A stretch of DNA of 48,847 nt from Mediterraneibacter catenae (lineage in GTDB: Bacteria > Bacillota > Clostridia > Lachnospirales > Lachnospiraceae). Below, in pieces: positions 27,089 to 35,349 of this stretch (the first letter of the stretch is position 1; every line of letters begins with the position of its first letter). The position numbers and the translations under genes were made by a program. The stretch spans positions 1-48,847 of the forward strand of contig NZ_VMSO01000019.1 in assembly GCF_008691045.1 (NCBI RefSeq), given 5' to 3'. Under the pieces are notes generated by a model. The model was not told the DNA's origin. It worked only from the letters and a program-made list of their open reading frames with translations, and ran no database searches.

Positions 27089-28627
27089 CTATACCTGTGC
27101 TGCCATTTTCTTCAAATAGTTTCTGTCTGTTTTGCCGTTTTTATTGAGTGGCATGACCTGCATCCGGATCAGTTTCGGCGGGACCATATAGACAGGAAGT
27201 TTCTCCTTAAGTTTCTTCCTGATCCCTGACGGTTCTATTTCTCCCATATAAAACCCGATGATACGGTTTTTCTCCTCCTGGAATATACAGCAGCTCCTCT
27301 GCACATTCTCAACTGCATTCATGGCACTCTCTATCTCCTCCAGCTCGATTCTGTGCCCCATATGTTTGATCTGGAAATCTTTCCTTCCTGCAAATACAAG
27401 CCTTCCCTCTTTGTCGTAATATCCCAGATCACCGGTCCTGTAAATTCTCTGCAGTTCTCCGCCTCCGACCGGGTACATAACAAACTGTTTATCTGTCTGT
27501 TCCTCATTTCTGTAATATCCCTGTGCAAGCGACTCTCCTGCGGCACAGATTTCTCCCGGAACACCAGGAACAGCAATTTCCTGTTCCGCCTCATCAAGGA
27601 GAAATACTGTTCTGCCCGGAAATGCATTACCGATCGGTATCTTCTCTCCATCTTCGTACTCTCTCTCTACCCTGTAATATGTACAGTTACAGGTAATCTC
27701 TGTCGGTCCGTACAGATTCACGAATCTGGCATTCGGAAGAGCTTCCTGCCACAGCCTGAGCTGCTTAGGCGGCATAGCCTCACCGCTGAACATAACCTTA
27801 TTCACATGCTCCGGTACACGGTATTTCAGTCCTTTAAGTGAAGAAACAAGCGTCAGTGCCGATACCGCCCAGGTCAGTGTCGTGACCCTTCTCTCACAGA
27901 GATAATCCAGGAGTCTCGGAGGTGTGGAAAAATACTCCTTCGGAATGAGCGCCAGCTCCGCTCCTGTCATCAGCGAAGAATAAATGTCCTTCACAGAGAC
28001 ATCAAAATCAAACGGGGCCTGGTTGCCGATCACATCGTCGTGACTGATTCCGAATATCTCTGTGAAGTGTCCGATAAACCGGATTACAGCCCCGTGACTT
28101 ACTGCCACTGCCTTCGGCGTTCCGGTGGATCCCGATGTAAACAGTCCGTATAAAATGTCCGTCTCCTTCGCATTCTCCCGGATTGCGGCAAGTATGTCTT
28201 CCCGAATTTCTTCCTCTGCAAGATCTTCTGCAAGTACACATTTTCCTGTAACCATCTCACCTGAAAGGAATTTCCTCGTCTGCCGATCCGTTATTATGAT
28301 TTCTGCTTCCAGAGTCTGAAATATCTTCTCCAGACGCTCCGGAGGATTGTCCGGATTGACCGGGACATAAAAACATCCGGCATAGACAGCTCCCAGCATA
28401 GCTGCCAGTGTAAGCGGGCTTTTCTCCATCATCACGGGAACCGGACTGCCCGGTACTGTATACCGGCTTATTGCACTTCCAATCCGTTTTGCCGTGACTG
28501 TCAGTTCATGCCATGTCATCGAACAACGGCCGTCGGTCACTGCTGTACTGTATCCATAACGATCTTCTGTGTCGTGCAGAAAATCAAGAATATTCTTCTT
28601 CTGTTTTATCTGATTGATTTGTATCAT
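27089..28627 (-). CDS. Amino-acid adenylation enzyme (DltA-like, stand-alone A domain)
   Basis: A 512-residue ANL-family enzyme. Core motifs are A3 LFTSGSTGTPKAV near residue 165, A4-A5 NQAPFDFDVSVKDIY near 205 and NLYGPTEITCNC near 300, A7 YRTGDLGYYD near 400, A8 GRKDFQIKHMGHRIELEEIE near 415, and the catalytic Lys in PLNKNGKTD near 497. The Asp in the A4 region that holds the alpha-amino group of amino-acid substrates is kept. It should activate an amino acid with ATP and load the carrier protein 25518-25745. It is the first gene of the operon, with AAGGGGTGA before the ATG. It resembles DltA, but the decarboxylase next to it argues against plain D-alanine. Confidence 0.92.
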   Translation of the reverse strand: MIQINQIKQKKNILDFLHDTEDRYGYSTAVTDGRCSMTWHELTVTAKRIGSAISRYTVPGSPVPVMMEKSPLTLAAMLGAVYAGCFYVPVNPDNPPERLEKIFQTLEAEIIITDRQTRKFLSGEMVTGKCVLAEDLAEEEIREDILAAIRENAKETDILYGLFTSGSTGTPKAVAVSHGAVIRFIGHFTEIFGISHDDVIGNQAPFDFDVSVKDIYSSLMTGAELALIPKEYFSTPPRLLDYLCERRVTTLTWAVSALTLVSSLKGLKYRVPEHVNKVMFSGEAMPPKQLRLWQEALPNARFVNLYGPTEITCNCTYYRVEREYEDGEKIPIGNAFPGRTVFLLDEAEQEIAVPGVPGEICAAGESLAQGYYRNEEQTDKQFVMYPVGGGELQRIYRTGDLGYYDKEGRLVFAGRKDFQIKHMGHRIELEEIESAMNAVENVQRSCCIFQEEKNRIIGFYMGEIEPSGIRKKLKEKLPVYMVPPKLIRMQVMPLNKNGKTDRNYLKKMAAQV

Positions 28628-28757
28628 GTTGTCACCCCTTGCTTTTAAGATGGCTCCATTATGATTGATGTTTTTTAATATGCATTGTACAGATTCTTAA
28701 GGTATTTTTAATTAAAAAGGGATATTTTATGAAAGCATATGATACAACAATATAAAA

Positions 28758-28800
28758 AAACCACCGGAGATTAAGATTATTTCAAAATCTTCGGTGGTTT
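28758..28800 (-). terminator. Rho-independent terminator after the small membrane protein
   Basis: A 15-bp stem with one mismatch (AAACCACCG... paired with ...CGGTGGTTT) and a 13-base loop. On the minus strand it is followed by seven T. It separates the small membrane gene from the adenylation operon. The interval 28628-28757 shows no clear promoter. Confidence 0.85.
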
Positions 28801-28932
28801 AATAACTGCTGCATTTTATAATTCTCTGTAATCTTCGTTTTTCACAAAGAATTTTCAACTTTTTGATAGATATCTTATCAATGCCATAGTATTTAATAAG
28901 ACAACAATATCTTTATTTCTCTATTTTACAAA

Positions 28933-29148
28933 TCATGATCGGGAAACTACAAAAGAAACAATTCCTATTACGATCAGGATCGGGAATGCGATATATATAA
29001 GCCCAGCTATAACCATTCCAACCAATATTACCGGGATCAGGATAACAGTCAATAGAATCTTTAAAATCCCCCATGTTGCCTTAATCCCAAATAAGAACAG
29101 CTTCCCAAAAATCCAGAGCAGACATATTAAAAATAGTATGGTCAACAT
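28933..29148 (-). CDS. Small hydrophobic membrane protein
   Basis: A 71-residue protein that is almost all hydrophobic, with three likely membrane segments (LFLICLLWIFGKLFLFG, ILLTVILIPVILVGMVIAGL and an Ile/Val-rich end). AAGGGGTGATAAA before the ATG at 29148 makes this start better than an in-frame one at 29190. I recognise no family. It stands alone between its own terminator and the divergent ferredoxin gene. Confidence 0.65.
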   Translation of the reverse strand: MLTILFLICLLWIFGKLFLFGIKATWGILKILLTVILIPVILVGMVIAGLIYIAFPILIVIGIVSFVVSRS

Positions 29149-29282
29149 TTTATCACCCCTTTCATTCTTGCTGTAACTCCACAATTTCATTATAATAAAT
29201 ATCTTCTCCTTAGTGATATAGTCACAGAAACGGAATCATATTCATTATATAATAGGACCGATATACTGGGAGGAAAACTAAT

Positions 29283-29492
29283 ATGAATAAAACCAAAAAG
29301 AAACGAAAAGCATTTGTTCAGCAGCCCGACTGCGTAGCATGCAGCTGCTGCGTGAAAGTCTGCCCGCTGGGGGCAATACGAGTCATAGCGGGAATCATGG
29401 CACAGGTAGATATGGCCAAGTGTGTCGGCTGTGGAAAATGTGCGAAAGAATGTCCTGCCAGCGTAATCGAAATCCGGGAGGTGGGAACATGA
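29283..29492 (+). CDS. 2[4Fe-4S] ferredoxin
   Basis: A 69-residue bacterial-type ferredoxin with two clusters: CVACSCCVKVCP (residues 17-28) and CVGCGKCAKECP near 50-61. Both carry the CxxCxxCxxxCP spacing. A basic start (KTKKKRK) precedes them. GGGAGGAAAA lies before the ATG. Its stop codon overlaps the start of the polyferredoxin membrane protein, so the two are translationally coupled and probably form one electron-transfer unit. Confidence 0.92.
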   Translation: MNKTKKKRKAFVQQPDCVACSCCVKVCPLGAIRVIAGIMAQVDMAKCVGCGKCAKECPASVIEIREVGT

Positions 29493-30070
29493 AAAAGAAA
29501 TGGTATGATTATTTATGGATCTTCTCTCTCACTTATCTGATCCTGGGATTCTTCAATATCCTGTTCGCATGGCTGGGCCTGATCTGCTTTTTTGTTCCCC
29601 TGATCATTTCACTGGTTAAAGGAACAAAAGGATACTGCAACCGCTACTGCAGCAGAGGACAGTTATTTGGGCTGCTGGGCGGCCGCTTTGGTCTTTCCCG
29701 TAAGAAAGATATTCCAAGGTGGATGAAACGCAAATGGTTCAGATACGGATTTTTGGTGTTCTTCTTTACAATGTTTTTCCTGATGCTCTGGAATACTTAT
29801 CTGGTATTTTCAGGTGCTCGGGATCTGAAGCAGGCAGTGACGCTGCTGTGGACCTTTAACGTTCCGTGGCATTGGGCTTATCACGGCACATTGTTCCATA
29901 AAGGTGTTGCCCAGTTCTCTTTCGGCTTTTACAGTGTAATGCTTACATCCACAGTGCTTGGCCTGATCACCATGGTGCTCTTTAAGCCCCGCAGTTGGTG
30001 TGTCTACTGCCCTATGGGAACAATGACACAGCTAATCTGCAAAGCAAAAAACATGAACAAAGAGATTTAA
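29489..30070 (+). CDS. NapH/CcoG-like iron-sulfur membrane protein
   Basis: A 193-residue protein with four or so membrane segments and two Cys groups: CNRYCSRGQLFG near residue 50 and CVYCPMGTMTQLIC near the C-terminus. These resemble the CxxxCPxG motifs of NapH, NosR and CcoG electron-transfer proteins. The start is the ATG at 29489, which overlaps the ferredoxin stop; upstream in-frame codons lie in the ferredoxin gene. It is likely to pass electrons between the membrane and the small ferredoxin. The partner oxidoreductase is not in the window. Confidence 0.8.
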   Translation: MKKKWYDYLWIFSLTYLILGFFNILFAWLGLICFFVPLIISLVKGTKGYCNRYCSRGQLFGLLGGRFGLSRKKDIPRWMKRKWFRYGFLVFFFTMFFLMLWNTYLVFSGARDLKQAVTLLWTFNVPWHWAYHGTLFHKGVAQFSFGFYSVMLTSTVLGLITMVLFKPRSWCVYCPMGTMTQLICKAKNMNKEI

Positions 30071-30109
30071 CTCTCAGCTATTTCAGAGTAAGCTCAGTAT
30101 TTTCTCAGA

Positions 30110-30130
30110 CAGGCGGATAATCTCCGCCTG
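30110..30130 (+). terminator. Terminator of the ferredoxin operon
   Basis: CAGGCGGA and TCCGCCTG form an 8-bp stem followed by TTTTTC. The rest of the interval to 30406 contains nothing I can support. Confidence 0.85.
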
Positions 30131-30406
30131 TTTTTCTTTCACTGATGCCGATGTGTCTTCTTCCCCGGTCAGTGATGCATACAGATGGATTGTGTTGGCA
30201 TGATTCCAGATTTCATTACGGTGGTTTTCTCCGGAAGTATCCGGATTTCCCTGTCTTTTTTTCTGAGGCAGCTCACCAGAACCATTATGATCAAAACAAG
30301 CTCTATCAATACTATATACTGCACAGTCATCCTCCTCATTATCTGTATTTTTTTGCCGCTTCCCTCAGAGAATCTAACTGAACCGACAGGGTAAGACCCC
30401 TTAGCT

Positions 30407-31003
30407 TTACTCGATCTTCACAAACTTATCCGCGCCCTGCCTGCAGACAGGGCATTTAAAATCCGGCGTCATAGGGCCTTCATGTATGTAGCCGCAGACA
30501 CTGCATTTCCATTTTTCCGTACTTTCTTCCTTTTTCTTTTCATTAAATGAGATCGTGTTTAATAAACGCTCTATCGCTTCAGCCGGAACATCCGGATAGC
30601 TTTTGATCTGTTCCAGAAAAGCTCTGGTATTTGCGCTCTGAGGCAGCATAAATTCCGACTCGCGGCACAGATCTTCCGCCATGAGCCTGGAGGATTTTTC
30701 CACAGCGGCGCTCAGCGCGCCGGGCATCTGCGCAGCTATATTTTCCGCCTTGGCCTTGCTCTGGATCAATGCCCTCAAAGCTTCCACCGTAGTATCTTCC
30801 TTTGGCTGCTGGGGCGGATATTCCTCCGGCACCATTGAAATAGCCGAAGAAGGACATGCAGCAGCGCAGGCACCGCATCCGATACATTTCTCCACATCGA
30901 TAATACTGTTTTCTGTATCGGTCGCGCCTGTAGGACAGACATAGAGGCAAAGACAATCCTTGGTACACAGTCTTAAATTCCGGACAGCATAATTTTTACT
31001 CAT
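30407..31003 (-). CDS. Ferredoxin-rubredoxin fusion protein
   Basis: A 198-residue protein in three parts. Residues 1-60 form a ferredoxin-like domain with one regular cluster motif, CIGCGACAAACPS, and an irregular first one, CTKDCLCLYVCP. Residues 65-150 are an Ala-rich helical region. Residues 160-198 form a rubredoxin-like domain with CSVCGYIH and CPVCRQG, ending DKFVKIE. It starts at the stop codon of the rubredoxin-domain gene upstream, so the two are coupled. Such proteins usually serve electron transfer or peroxide reduction in strict anaerobes. The exact role is not visible. Confidence 0.85.
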   Translation of the reverse strand: MSKNYAVRNLRLCTKDCLCLYVCPTGATDTENSIIDVEKCIGCGACAAACPSSAISMVPEEYPPQQPKEDTTVEALRALIQSKAKAENIAAQMPGALSAAVEKSSRLMAEDLCRESEFMLPQSANTRAFLEQIKSYPDVPAEAIERLLNTISFNEKKKEESTEKWKCSVCGYIHEGPMTPDFKCPVCRQGADKFVKIE

Positions 31004-31635
31004 CAGTTTGTCCTCCCTTCTGCTTTTTCAAATTTCCATGCCGGTACTTTGCAGACCGGGCAAAGTGTCGGCGGTTCATCTCCGACATAGACAAAGCCGC
31101 AGACACTGCAGATATAAACGCAGGTATTCTCAAGCATTTTATCGCCTTCTGCTTCGTAACGGGCGAGCAACGACTGCAGCATCCTTGTTACTTTTTCACT
31201 CCACGTCAGTGCCCGCAGCGCCCCTCTGTCATGTTCTCTGCCTGCCACTGCATTTCCATAGGGATATCTCTCTTCCAGGTCCTTATTGACAAGGGCGAGG
31301 AGCTCTTCTGTGCCTGTCTCCTCTATGGGCTTTGCTTTGCTTCTAAAAAATTCAGCCAGTTTTTTAAAGTCCTCCGACTGTTCCGGAAGGTACTGCTTTT
31401 CGCAGCCACGCGCCAGATTAGAACAGATAATGCTCATCTCCATGGGAGACAGCTCCCTTTCGACTTCCGGCTTCGGAAGTTTCGCCGCATCTTCCGTTTT
31501 CTGCTCCTTCAATCTGAACGCGTCCTTGCCTGCGCGGCAGATCGGACACTTCCAGTCATCGGGCAGATCTTCCCATCTGCCGTTTTTCTCTTCATCGTAG
31601 ATATAGCCGCAGATAGAACAGACATATTGTTTCAT
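31003..31635 (-). CDS. Protein with rubredoxin domains at both ends
   Basis: A 210-residue protein. The N-terminal rubredoxin domain has [11 protein letters not shown] and [12 protein letters not shown] (residues 5-45). The middle is a helical region with [20 protein letters not shown], and the C-terminal rubredoxin-like domain has [11 protein letters not shown] and [12 protein letters not shown]. The middle part may be a reduced relative of the rubrerythrin-type helical domain, but I do not see two clear ExxH motifs. GGGAGGC lies before the ATG at 31635; upstream in-frame residues look non-coding. It is coupled to the ferredoxin-rubredoxin gene. Confidence 0.82.
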   Translation of the reverse strand: MKQYVCSICGYIYDEEKNGRWEDLPDDWKCPICRAGKDAFRLKEQKTEDAAKLPKPEVERELSPMEMSIICSNLARGCEKQYLPEQSEDFKKLAEFFRSKAKPIEETGTEELLALVNKDLEERYPYGNAVAGREHDRGALRALTWSEKVTRMLQSLLARYEAEGDKMLENTCVYICSVCGFVYVGDEPPTLCPVCKVPAWKFEKAEGRTN

Positions 31636-31726
31636 ATACGTTCGCCTCCCTTTGTAATGAAAATTTTTCACGATAAATTATTGATTTCAGTATATGATAT
31701 TTCGTGGGATCTTTCAACAAACATCA

Positions 31727-31812
31727 GTGGAACTGCGCAGTGGAATTACGCACAAAAGTATCATCTTTCTTTCCAAGATGCCGCTGGAGTGTTTTACCAT
31801 TCTAAGACATAA
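31727..31812 (+). pseudogene. DUF3791 gene remnant
   Basis: The frame ends with NYAQKYHLSFQDAAGVFYHSKT and then a stop. This matches the core of the intact DUF3791 gene at 34844-35083 (HLSFQDAAGAFYHSKT), and the DNA is nearly identical over about 45 bases. No start or upstream half is left. It directly precedes the first tRNA-Arg fragment, just as the intact gene precedes the second. Confidence 0.7.
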
Positions 31813-31813
31813 A

Positions 31814-31904
31814 TTAAAAAAAGCCGAACCCCTCGTTTTTCCAAGGAATTCGACTTCTCTTCTACGTTCCCGAGGTGATTCGAACACCCGACCTACCGGT
31901 TAGG
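31814..31904 (-). repeat. Partial tRNA-Arg(CCU) 3' half plus terminator, attachment-site copy A
   Basis: Read on the minus strand, 31904-31865 gives anticodon CCT, AA, anticodon-stem 3' strand CCGGT, variable region AGGTC, T-arm GGGTG-TTCGAAT-CACCT, acceptor strand CGGGAAC and discriminator G. A decayed terminator hairpin follows (31855-31814). The 5' half of the tRNA is missing. The same unit recurs at 35350-35436, and sequence similarity ends at the anticodon (TTAGG). This is the scar expected from integration into the tRNA anticodon loop. From here to 32194 nothing else is recognisable. Confidence 0.82.
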
Positions 31905-32194
31905 TATCAACCGTATGTAAGCAAAATCAAACTAGATAAAAGGCATTTTTCAGGCACTCCTTTGCGGGTGATTAGCAGGAGAGGTGAATTTAGGTGGAAG
32001 GTTGATTGTTCGCCCCTATTAACACGTAAAACAATATATCCTGTACTCTTATATTTGTTATTACAACATCACATCTCATTTTTAAATTTTGTAATCTTAC
32101 TACACGCTTATTTAATCTGAAAATTATGTAAAAATATCTATATTCAAAAATCTACAACTGCTATGTAACAGAGGCATCTGCCTCATTTATAAAA

Positions 32195-32229
32195 TATCTC
32201 CGTCATTTTATCAATCAATGACGGAGATA
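32195..32229 (-). terminator. Hairpin after the fic gene, sharing its sequence with the fic upstream repeats
   Basis: TATCTCCGTCATT and its exact reverse complement are separated by 9 bases, with TTTTAT after it on the minus strand. It can end the fic transcript. The same 13-mer occurs three more times upstream of fic (33313-33368). Confidence 0.7.
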
Positions 32230-32243
32230 AGTATTTCTATAAC

Positions 32244-33290
32244 TTAGATTCTGACATAACCGGTAGCCGGTCCCGAACCGACTTTGGCGATATAGCCACT
32301 CTTTACCAACTCCGTCAAAGTGCGTTCTACCGTTGTTTTACTGATGTCAGGGCAGGCATCCAGGATTTCCTTTTTCGTGATTTTTCCAACCTTCTGGTCA
32401 ATCATGGCTCGGATTCGTTCCGGCTTGGAAAGTGTACGATTTTTCAAATGTTCCACACGGCTTTCAAATTCATTGTATGCTTTCAGCGTAATACCAAGAT
32501 AATATTTTACAAAAGGTTCGTAGCTGTTCTCATTTTCATGCCAGCCGGTTGAACTTGCCTGCAATGCTTCATAATAGGTTTCTTTAGTTTTTTCAATCAG
32601 CATTTCCATACTGATGTACTTCCCGACAATATATCCGGCTTTATAGAAGAGCAGAAGGGTCAGCAGGCGGCTCATGCGTCCATTCCCGTCATTAAAAGGA
32701 TGGATACAGAGAAAATCCAAAATAAACATGGGAATCAGAAGAAGTTTATCAATATGATCAGCTTCCCAGGCTTCCCAAAATTCTCTGCAAAGTTCCTCCA
32801 TCGCTTCTGCGGTCTGAAATGCCGGAACCGGAATAAACCGTGCCTTTTGATTTCCTTCTGCATCTGTTTCAGCAATGACATTATCAGTGTTTTTATAACT
32901 TCCGCCAGCAGCTTTCTGAGAGTAAGAATACAAATCCCGATGCAGCTGCAAAATCAGATTGGAGCGGGGAACAATGTATTCATAACTTTCGTGAATGGTA
33001 GCAAGCACTTCGCGATAGCCTGCAATTTCCTGTTCAGAACGGTTTCGGGGTTCTGCTTTTTGGCTTACCAGTTCCTCCAACCGCTTATTCGTTGTATAAA
33101 TACCTTCGATACGGTTGGAAGCTCCCGTACTTTGAATCAATGCAACTTCCAGAAGGGTTTTCAGTTCGTCAATATTGGCTTCAAGAAATAACTCCTGCCT
33201 CCCTTTGTGTTCATGGATACTGGAAACCATTTGCACGATCTCCGGTGTCAAAAGTTTTTCCGGTTCTTTTTTATAATCAAATAACCGCAT
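32244..33290 (-). CDS. Fic-domain protein (AMP transferase) with N-terminal inhibitory motif and C-terminal winged helix
   Basis: A 348-residue protein. The Fic motif HPFNDGNGRMSR is complete near residue 197. The inhibitory helix motif SNRIEG (S-x-x-x-E-G) lies near residue 58, which marks a class II, self-inhibited Fic enzyme. A Fic N-terminal domain precedes the core and a winged-helix domain ends the protein (KKEILDACPDISKTTVERTLTELVKSGYI). Fic enzymes usually AMPylate a Ser, Thr or Tyr in a target protein; the target is not known. Direct and inverted copies of a 13-bp sequence surround the gene, so it may bind its own promoter. It sits between two tRNA-Arg fragments, in probable island DNA. 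Confidence 0.92.
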   Translation of the reverse strand: MRLFDYKKEPEKLLTPEIVQMVSSIHEHKGRQELFLEANIDELKTLLEVALIQSTGASNRIEGIYTTNKRLEELVSQKAEPRNRSEQEIAGYREVLATIHESYEYIVPRSNLILQLHRDLYSYSQKAAGGSYKNTDNVIAETDAEGNQKARFIPVPAFQTAEAMEELCREFWEAWEADHIDKLLLIPMFILDFLCIHPFNDGNGRMSRLLTLLLFYKAGYIVGKYISMEMLIEKTKETYYEALQASSTGWHENENSYEPFVKYYLGITLKAYNEFESRVEHLKNRTLSKPERIRAMIDQKVGKITKKEILDACPDISKTTVERTLTELVKSGYIAKVGSGPATGYVRI

Positions 33291-33312
33291 GGTATCTACC
33301 TCATTTCCAACT

Positions 33313-33368
33313 TATCTCCGTCATTTTATCCCAAAATGACGGAGATTTCAATATAATGACGGAGATAA
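33313..33368. repeat. Three copies of AATGACGGAGAT upstream of fic
   Basis: An inverted copy (33313-33325), a direct copy (33335-33346) and a second direct copy (33355-33367) of the same 12-13-bp sequence that forms the hairpin after fic. The first two form a palindrome with a 9-base centre. They lie 23-78 bases before the fic start, a fitting place for operators. Confidence 0.7.
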
Positions 33369-33418
33369 AAACTCTCTCCTGTTCTTTATTATGGGACAGT
33401 ATCAGAGAAATGTGACCG

Positions 33419-33697
33419 TCAGATATGACGTAAGCTCATAAGGGTTGTGCCCGATTTCATCCAGAGAGTAACGGTACTCGTCATATTCCGGATGGGTGAA
33501 TTCAATATTATCCACCTGCCTCCGCAAATCATTTTCCAAAGCCGTATAATCTTCATCTGCTCCCAGGATGTCCTTATCTCCCGCAGTAAAGGAAGTACCA
33601 AGAACAACCTGGGGCCTCCCTGCTCCGAACCCTTAAATGGATTCAGATTTGCCATATAAATATCCCCTCTGCGGCAAACCCAGTTTTCTTTCATCAT
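33419..33697 (-). pseudogene. MazF/PemK-type toxin start joined to an unrelated gene end
   Basis: The first 30 residues are typical of MazF (VCRRGDIYMANLNPFKGSEQ, then GGPR). After about codon 32 the MazF sequence stops. A second reading frame then makes sense to the end of the interval: a tail containing GDKDILGADEDYTALENDL and, further on, YRYSLDEIGHNPYELTSYLT. That looks like the C-terminus of a protein carried by conjugative elements. So a MazF 5' end has been joined out of frame to another gene. No intact antitoxin is next to it. Confidence 0.6.
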
Positions 33698-33699
33698 CT

Positions 33700-34144
33700 A
33701 TCTTCCTCCTTATGTGTGCGGGATGTAATGAAAAGCCGCTGAAAATGAAATCTCTGGCGACTTTTCCACAAAAGTTATGATCTTTCTCACATTTGTCCAC
33801 GACACCCCTGAGAATACGGAGGATAACTCCGGTGGGAAATCATCAGGCGGCGGCTTGCGAACCGCTCCATAGGAATCTAATCTCCCCGCCTTCCTTATGG
33901 CCGGGCTGCGAATTACAGAAGTATCATTATTCCCTGCCCGGATTATCTCCCTTCCGGATGCAAAACCGGAATCAATAGGACAGGCGCAGCCATCCTGTCC
34001 CCCAAAAATTTCTGCCCATAATTATTAAGAAATGCGTTCTGTATTGAGTGAACAAACTCTCAGGAAATGATATGTCTGTTCCATGGATAAATCCGTTGGA
34101 ATATAAATTCATTTCTGGTATAATAGGTGAAAATGGAGGCAATG
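33700..34144. other. Interval without an intact gene
   Basis: About 440 bases with no open frame of convincing composition. GC is mixed and the DNA looks like decayed mobile-element sequence (for example around 33840-33990). A ribosome site, GGAGG at 34135-34139, serves the DUF3990 gene that follows. Confidence 0.4.
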
Positions 34145-34840
34145 ATGAATATGAGCATTCAATCAGATGTAGAAATATTATCTGTACAGGCAGTAGAGTA
34201 TTACGCACAAAAGCATCATCTATCCGAAGCCGAAGTCTTTGATCTCTTCTGTAAACATCAGGTTTTTGAAAAAATACTGATACAGCACGAAACGCTTCAT
34301 CAATTAGATACGACAGAGACTTTTCAATATGTAGAAGAAATCATCAAAAAAAATGCTCCAGAACTGGTGCTTTACCACGGCTCCAACATCGCATTTGAGA
34401 AGATTGATCTTGCGAAATCCCGTAACCGCCGTGACTTTGGCCGGGGATTTTACTGTACGGTATTAGAAACTCAGGCAGAAAAATGGGCCAGACGGCTTTA
34501 TCTGCGCTCCCGTCAGGGCGGCAGATATGTTTACCGTTATCTATTTCGACAGACAGATGATCTGAAGATCAAGCACTTTGCTGCTCTGGATCAGGAATGG
34601 TTGGAATTTATCAAAGAGAACCGCACCAAAGGCGGCATCCAGCACGCATACGATGTGGTAGTTGGACCTGTTGCAGATGACAATACAATGGAGACAGTAC
34701 AGTTATACCTGTCAGGTATTTTAAAAGCTGAGGAAGCTGTAGAAAGGCTTCGCTATAATAAAGTCAACAACCAAGTGTCTTTCCATACACCGCTTGCCCT
34801 GGAGCACCTGACATTGGAATCCCGAAAGGAGGTTTCGTAA
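34145..34840 (+). CDS. DUF3791-DUF3990 fusion protein, possible ADP-ribosyltransferase-fold effector
   Basis: A protein of about 231 residues. The first 50 resemble DUF3791 (VEYYAQKHHLSEAEVFDLF). The rest is a DUF3990 domain (LYHGSNIAFEKIDLAKSRN, then RRDFGRGFYCT and QAEKWA near residues 80-115). The H-G-S...R-D-F-G-x-G-F-Y pattern recalls ADP-ribosyltransferase folds, and DUF3990 is classed near them; activity is not shown. GGAGG is 5 bases before the ATG at 34145; 34151 is also possible. A separate DUF3791 gene follows after 3 bases, the usual pairing for this family in gut Firmicutes, perhaps as toxin and partner. Confidence 0.75.
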   Translation: MNMSIQSDVEILSVQAVEYYAQKHHLSEAEVFDLFCKHQVFEKILIQHETLHQLDTTETFQYVEEIIKKNAPELVLYHGSNIAFEKIDLAKSRNRRDFGRGFYCTVLETQAEKWARRLYLRSRQGGRYVYRYLFRQTDDLKIKHFAALDQEWLEFIKENRTKGGIQHAYDVVVGPVADDNTMETVQLYLSGILKAEEAVERLRYNKVNNQVSFHTPLALEHLTLESRKEVS

Positions 34841-34843
34841 GCC

Positions 34844-35083
34844 ATGGAAGGAAAATATTTTTTTAACAACAAAGATATAACGATGAACCTGTGTATCCAG
34901 ATCCGGGATGTGATTGATATTATCAAGGAAAGGGACCATCTTTCTTTCCAAGATGCCGCTGGAGCCTTCTACCATTCTAAGACGTATCAGGCTCTGCAGA
35001 ATACTGAAAATACGCTTTGGGCGGAGTCAGCAGGATATATCGCAGATCGGTTCTATGAAGAGCAGGAACAGAAAGAATTATAG
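34844..35083 (+). CDS. DUF3791 small protein, partner of the DUF3990 gene
   Basis: A 79-residue protein with the DUF3791-like core IIKERDHLSFQDAAGAFYHSKTYQ and an acidic C-terminus. AAAGGAGG lies 11 bases before the ATG, inside the end of the DUF3990 gene. Function is unknown; its fixed position after DUF3990 suggests it binds or controls that protein. A broken copy of the same gene lies at 31727-31812. Confidence 0.7.
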   Translation: MEGKYFFNNKDITMNLCIQIRDVIDIIKERDHLSFQDAAGAFYHSKTYQALQNTENTLWAESAGYIADRFYEEQEQKEL

Positions 35084-35349
35084 GCAATCTGAAATTGTAC
35101 AGCATATTTAAGTCGGGAACTCCCCATCACGGGAAGTTCCCTTTTTTACTTGCATGAGAGAGTATGATCATAAAAGCGTAATTGCTCCATGTATTCATAA
35201 CAATTTTTACTTTGATTTATTTTCATTGAAATAGCGACGTACAACTTTTTGATTAGCAGGATTTTTTGAAGAAATTTTGCTCTGATTAGCAAATTGTGAA
35301 CTGCTAATCGCCGTTAGGTTCTGTGTTCGGATTTTTTCTAAAAATGAAA

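Noticed and set aside
22944..28627. Calling this a standard dltABCD operon
   Set aside because: A PLP decarboxylase lies within it, and the SGNH protein is only generally DltD-like. D-alanine as the group is not supported.
31231..31812. A 193-residue plus-strand frame over the rubredoxin gene and the DUF3791 remnant
   Set aside because: Only its last 30 residues resemble a protein family; the rest is antisense to the rubredoxin-domain gene.
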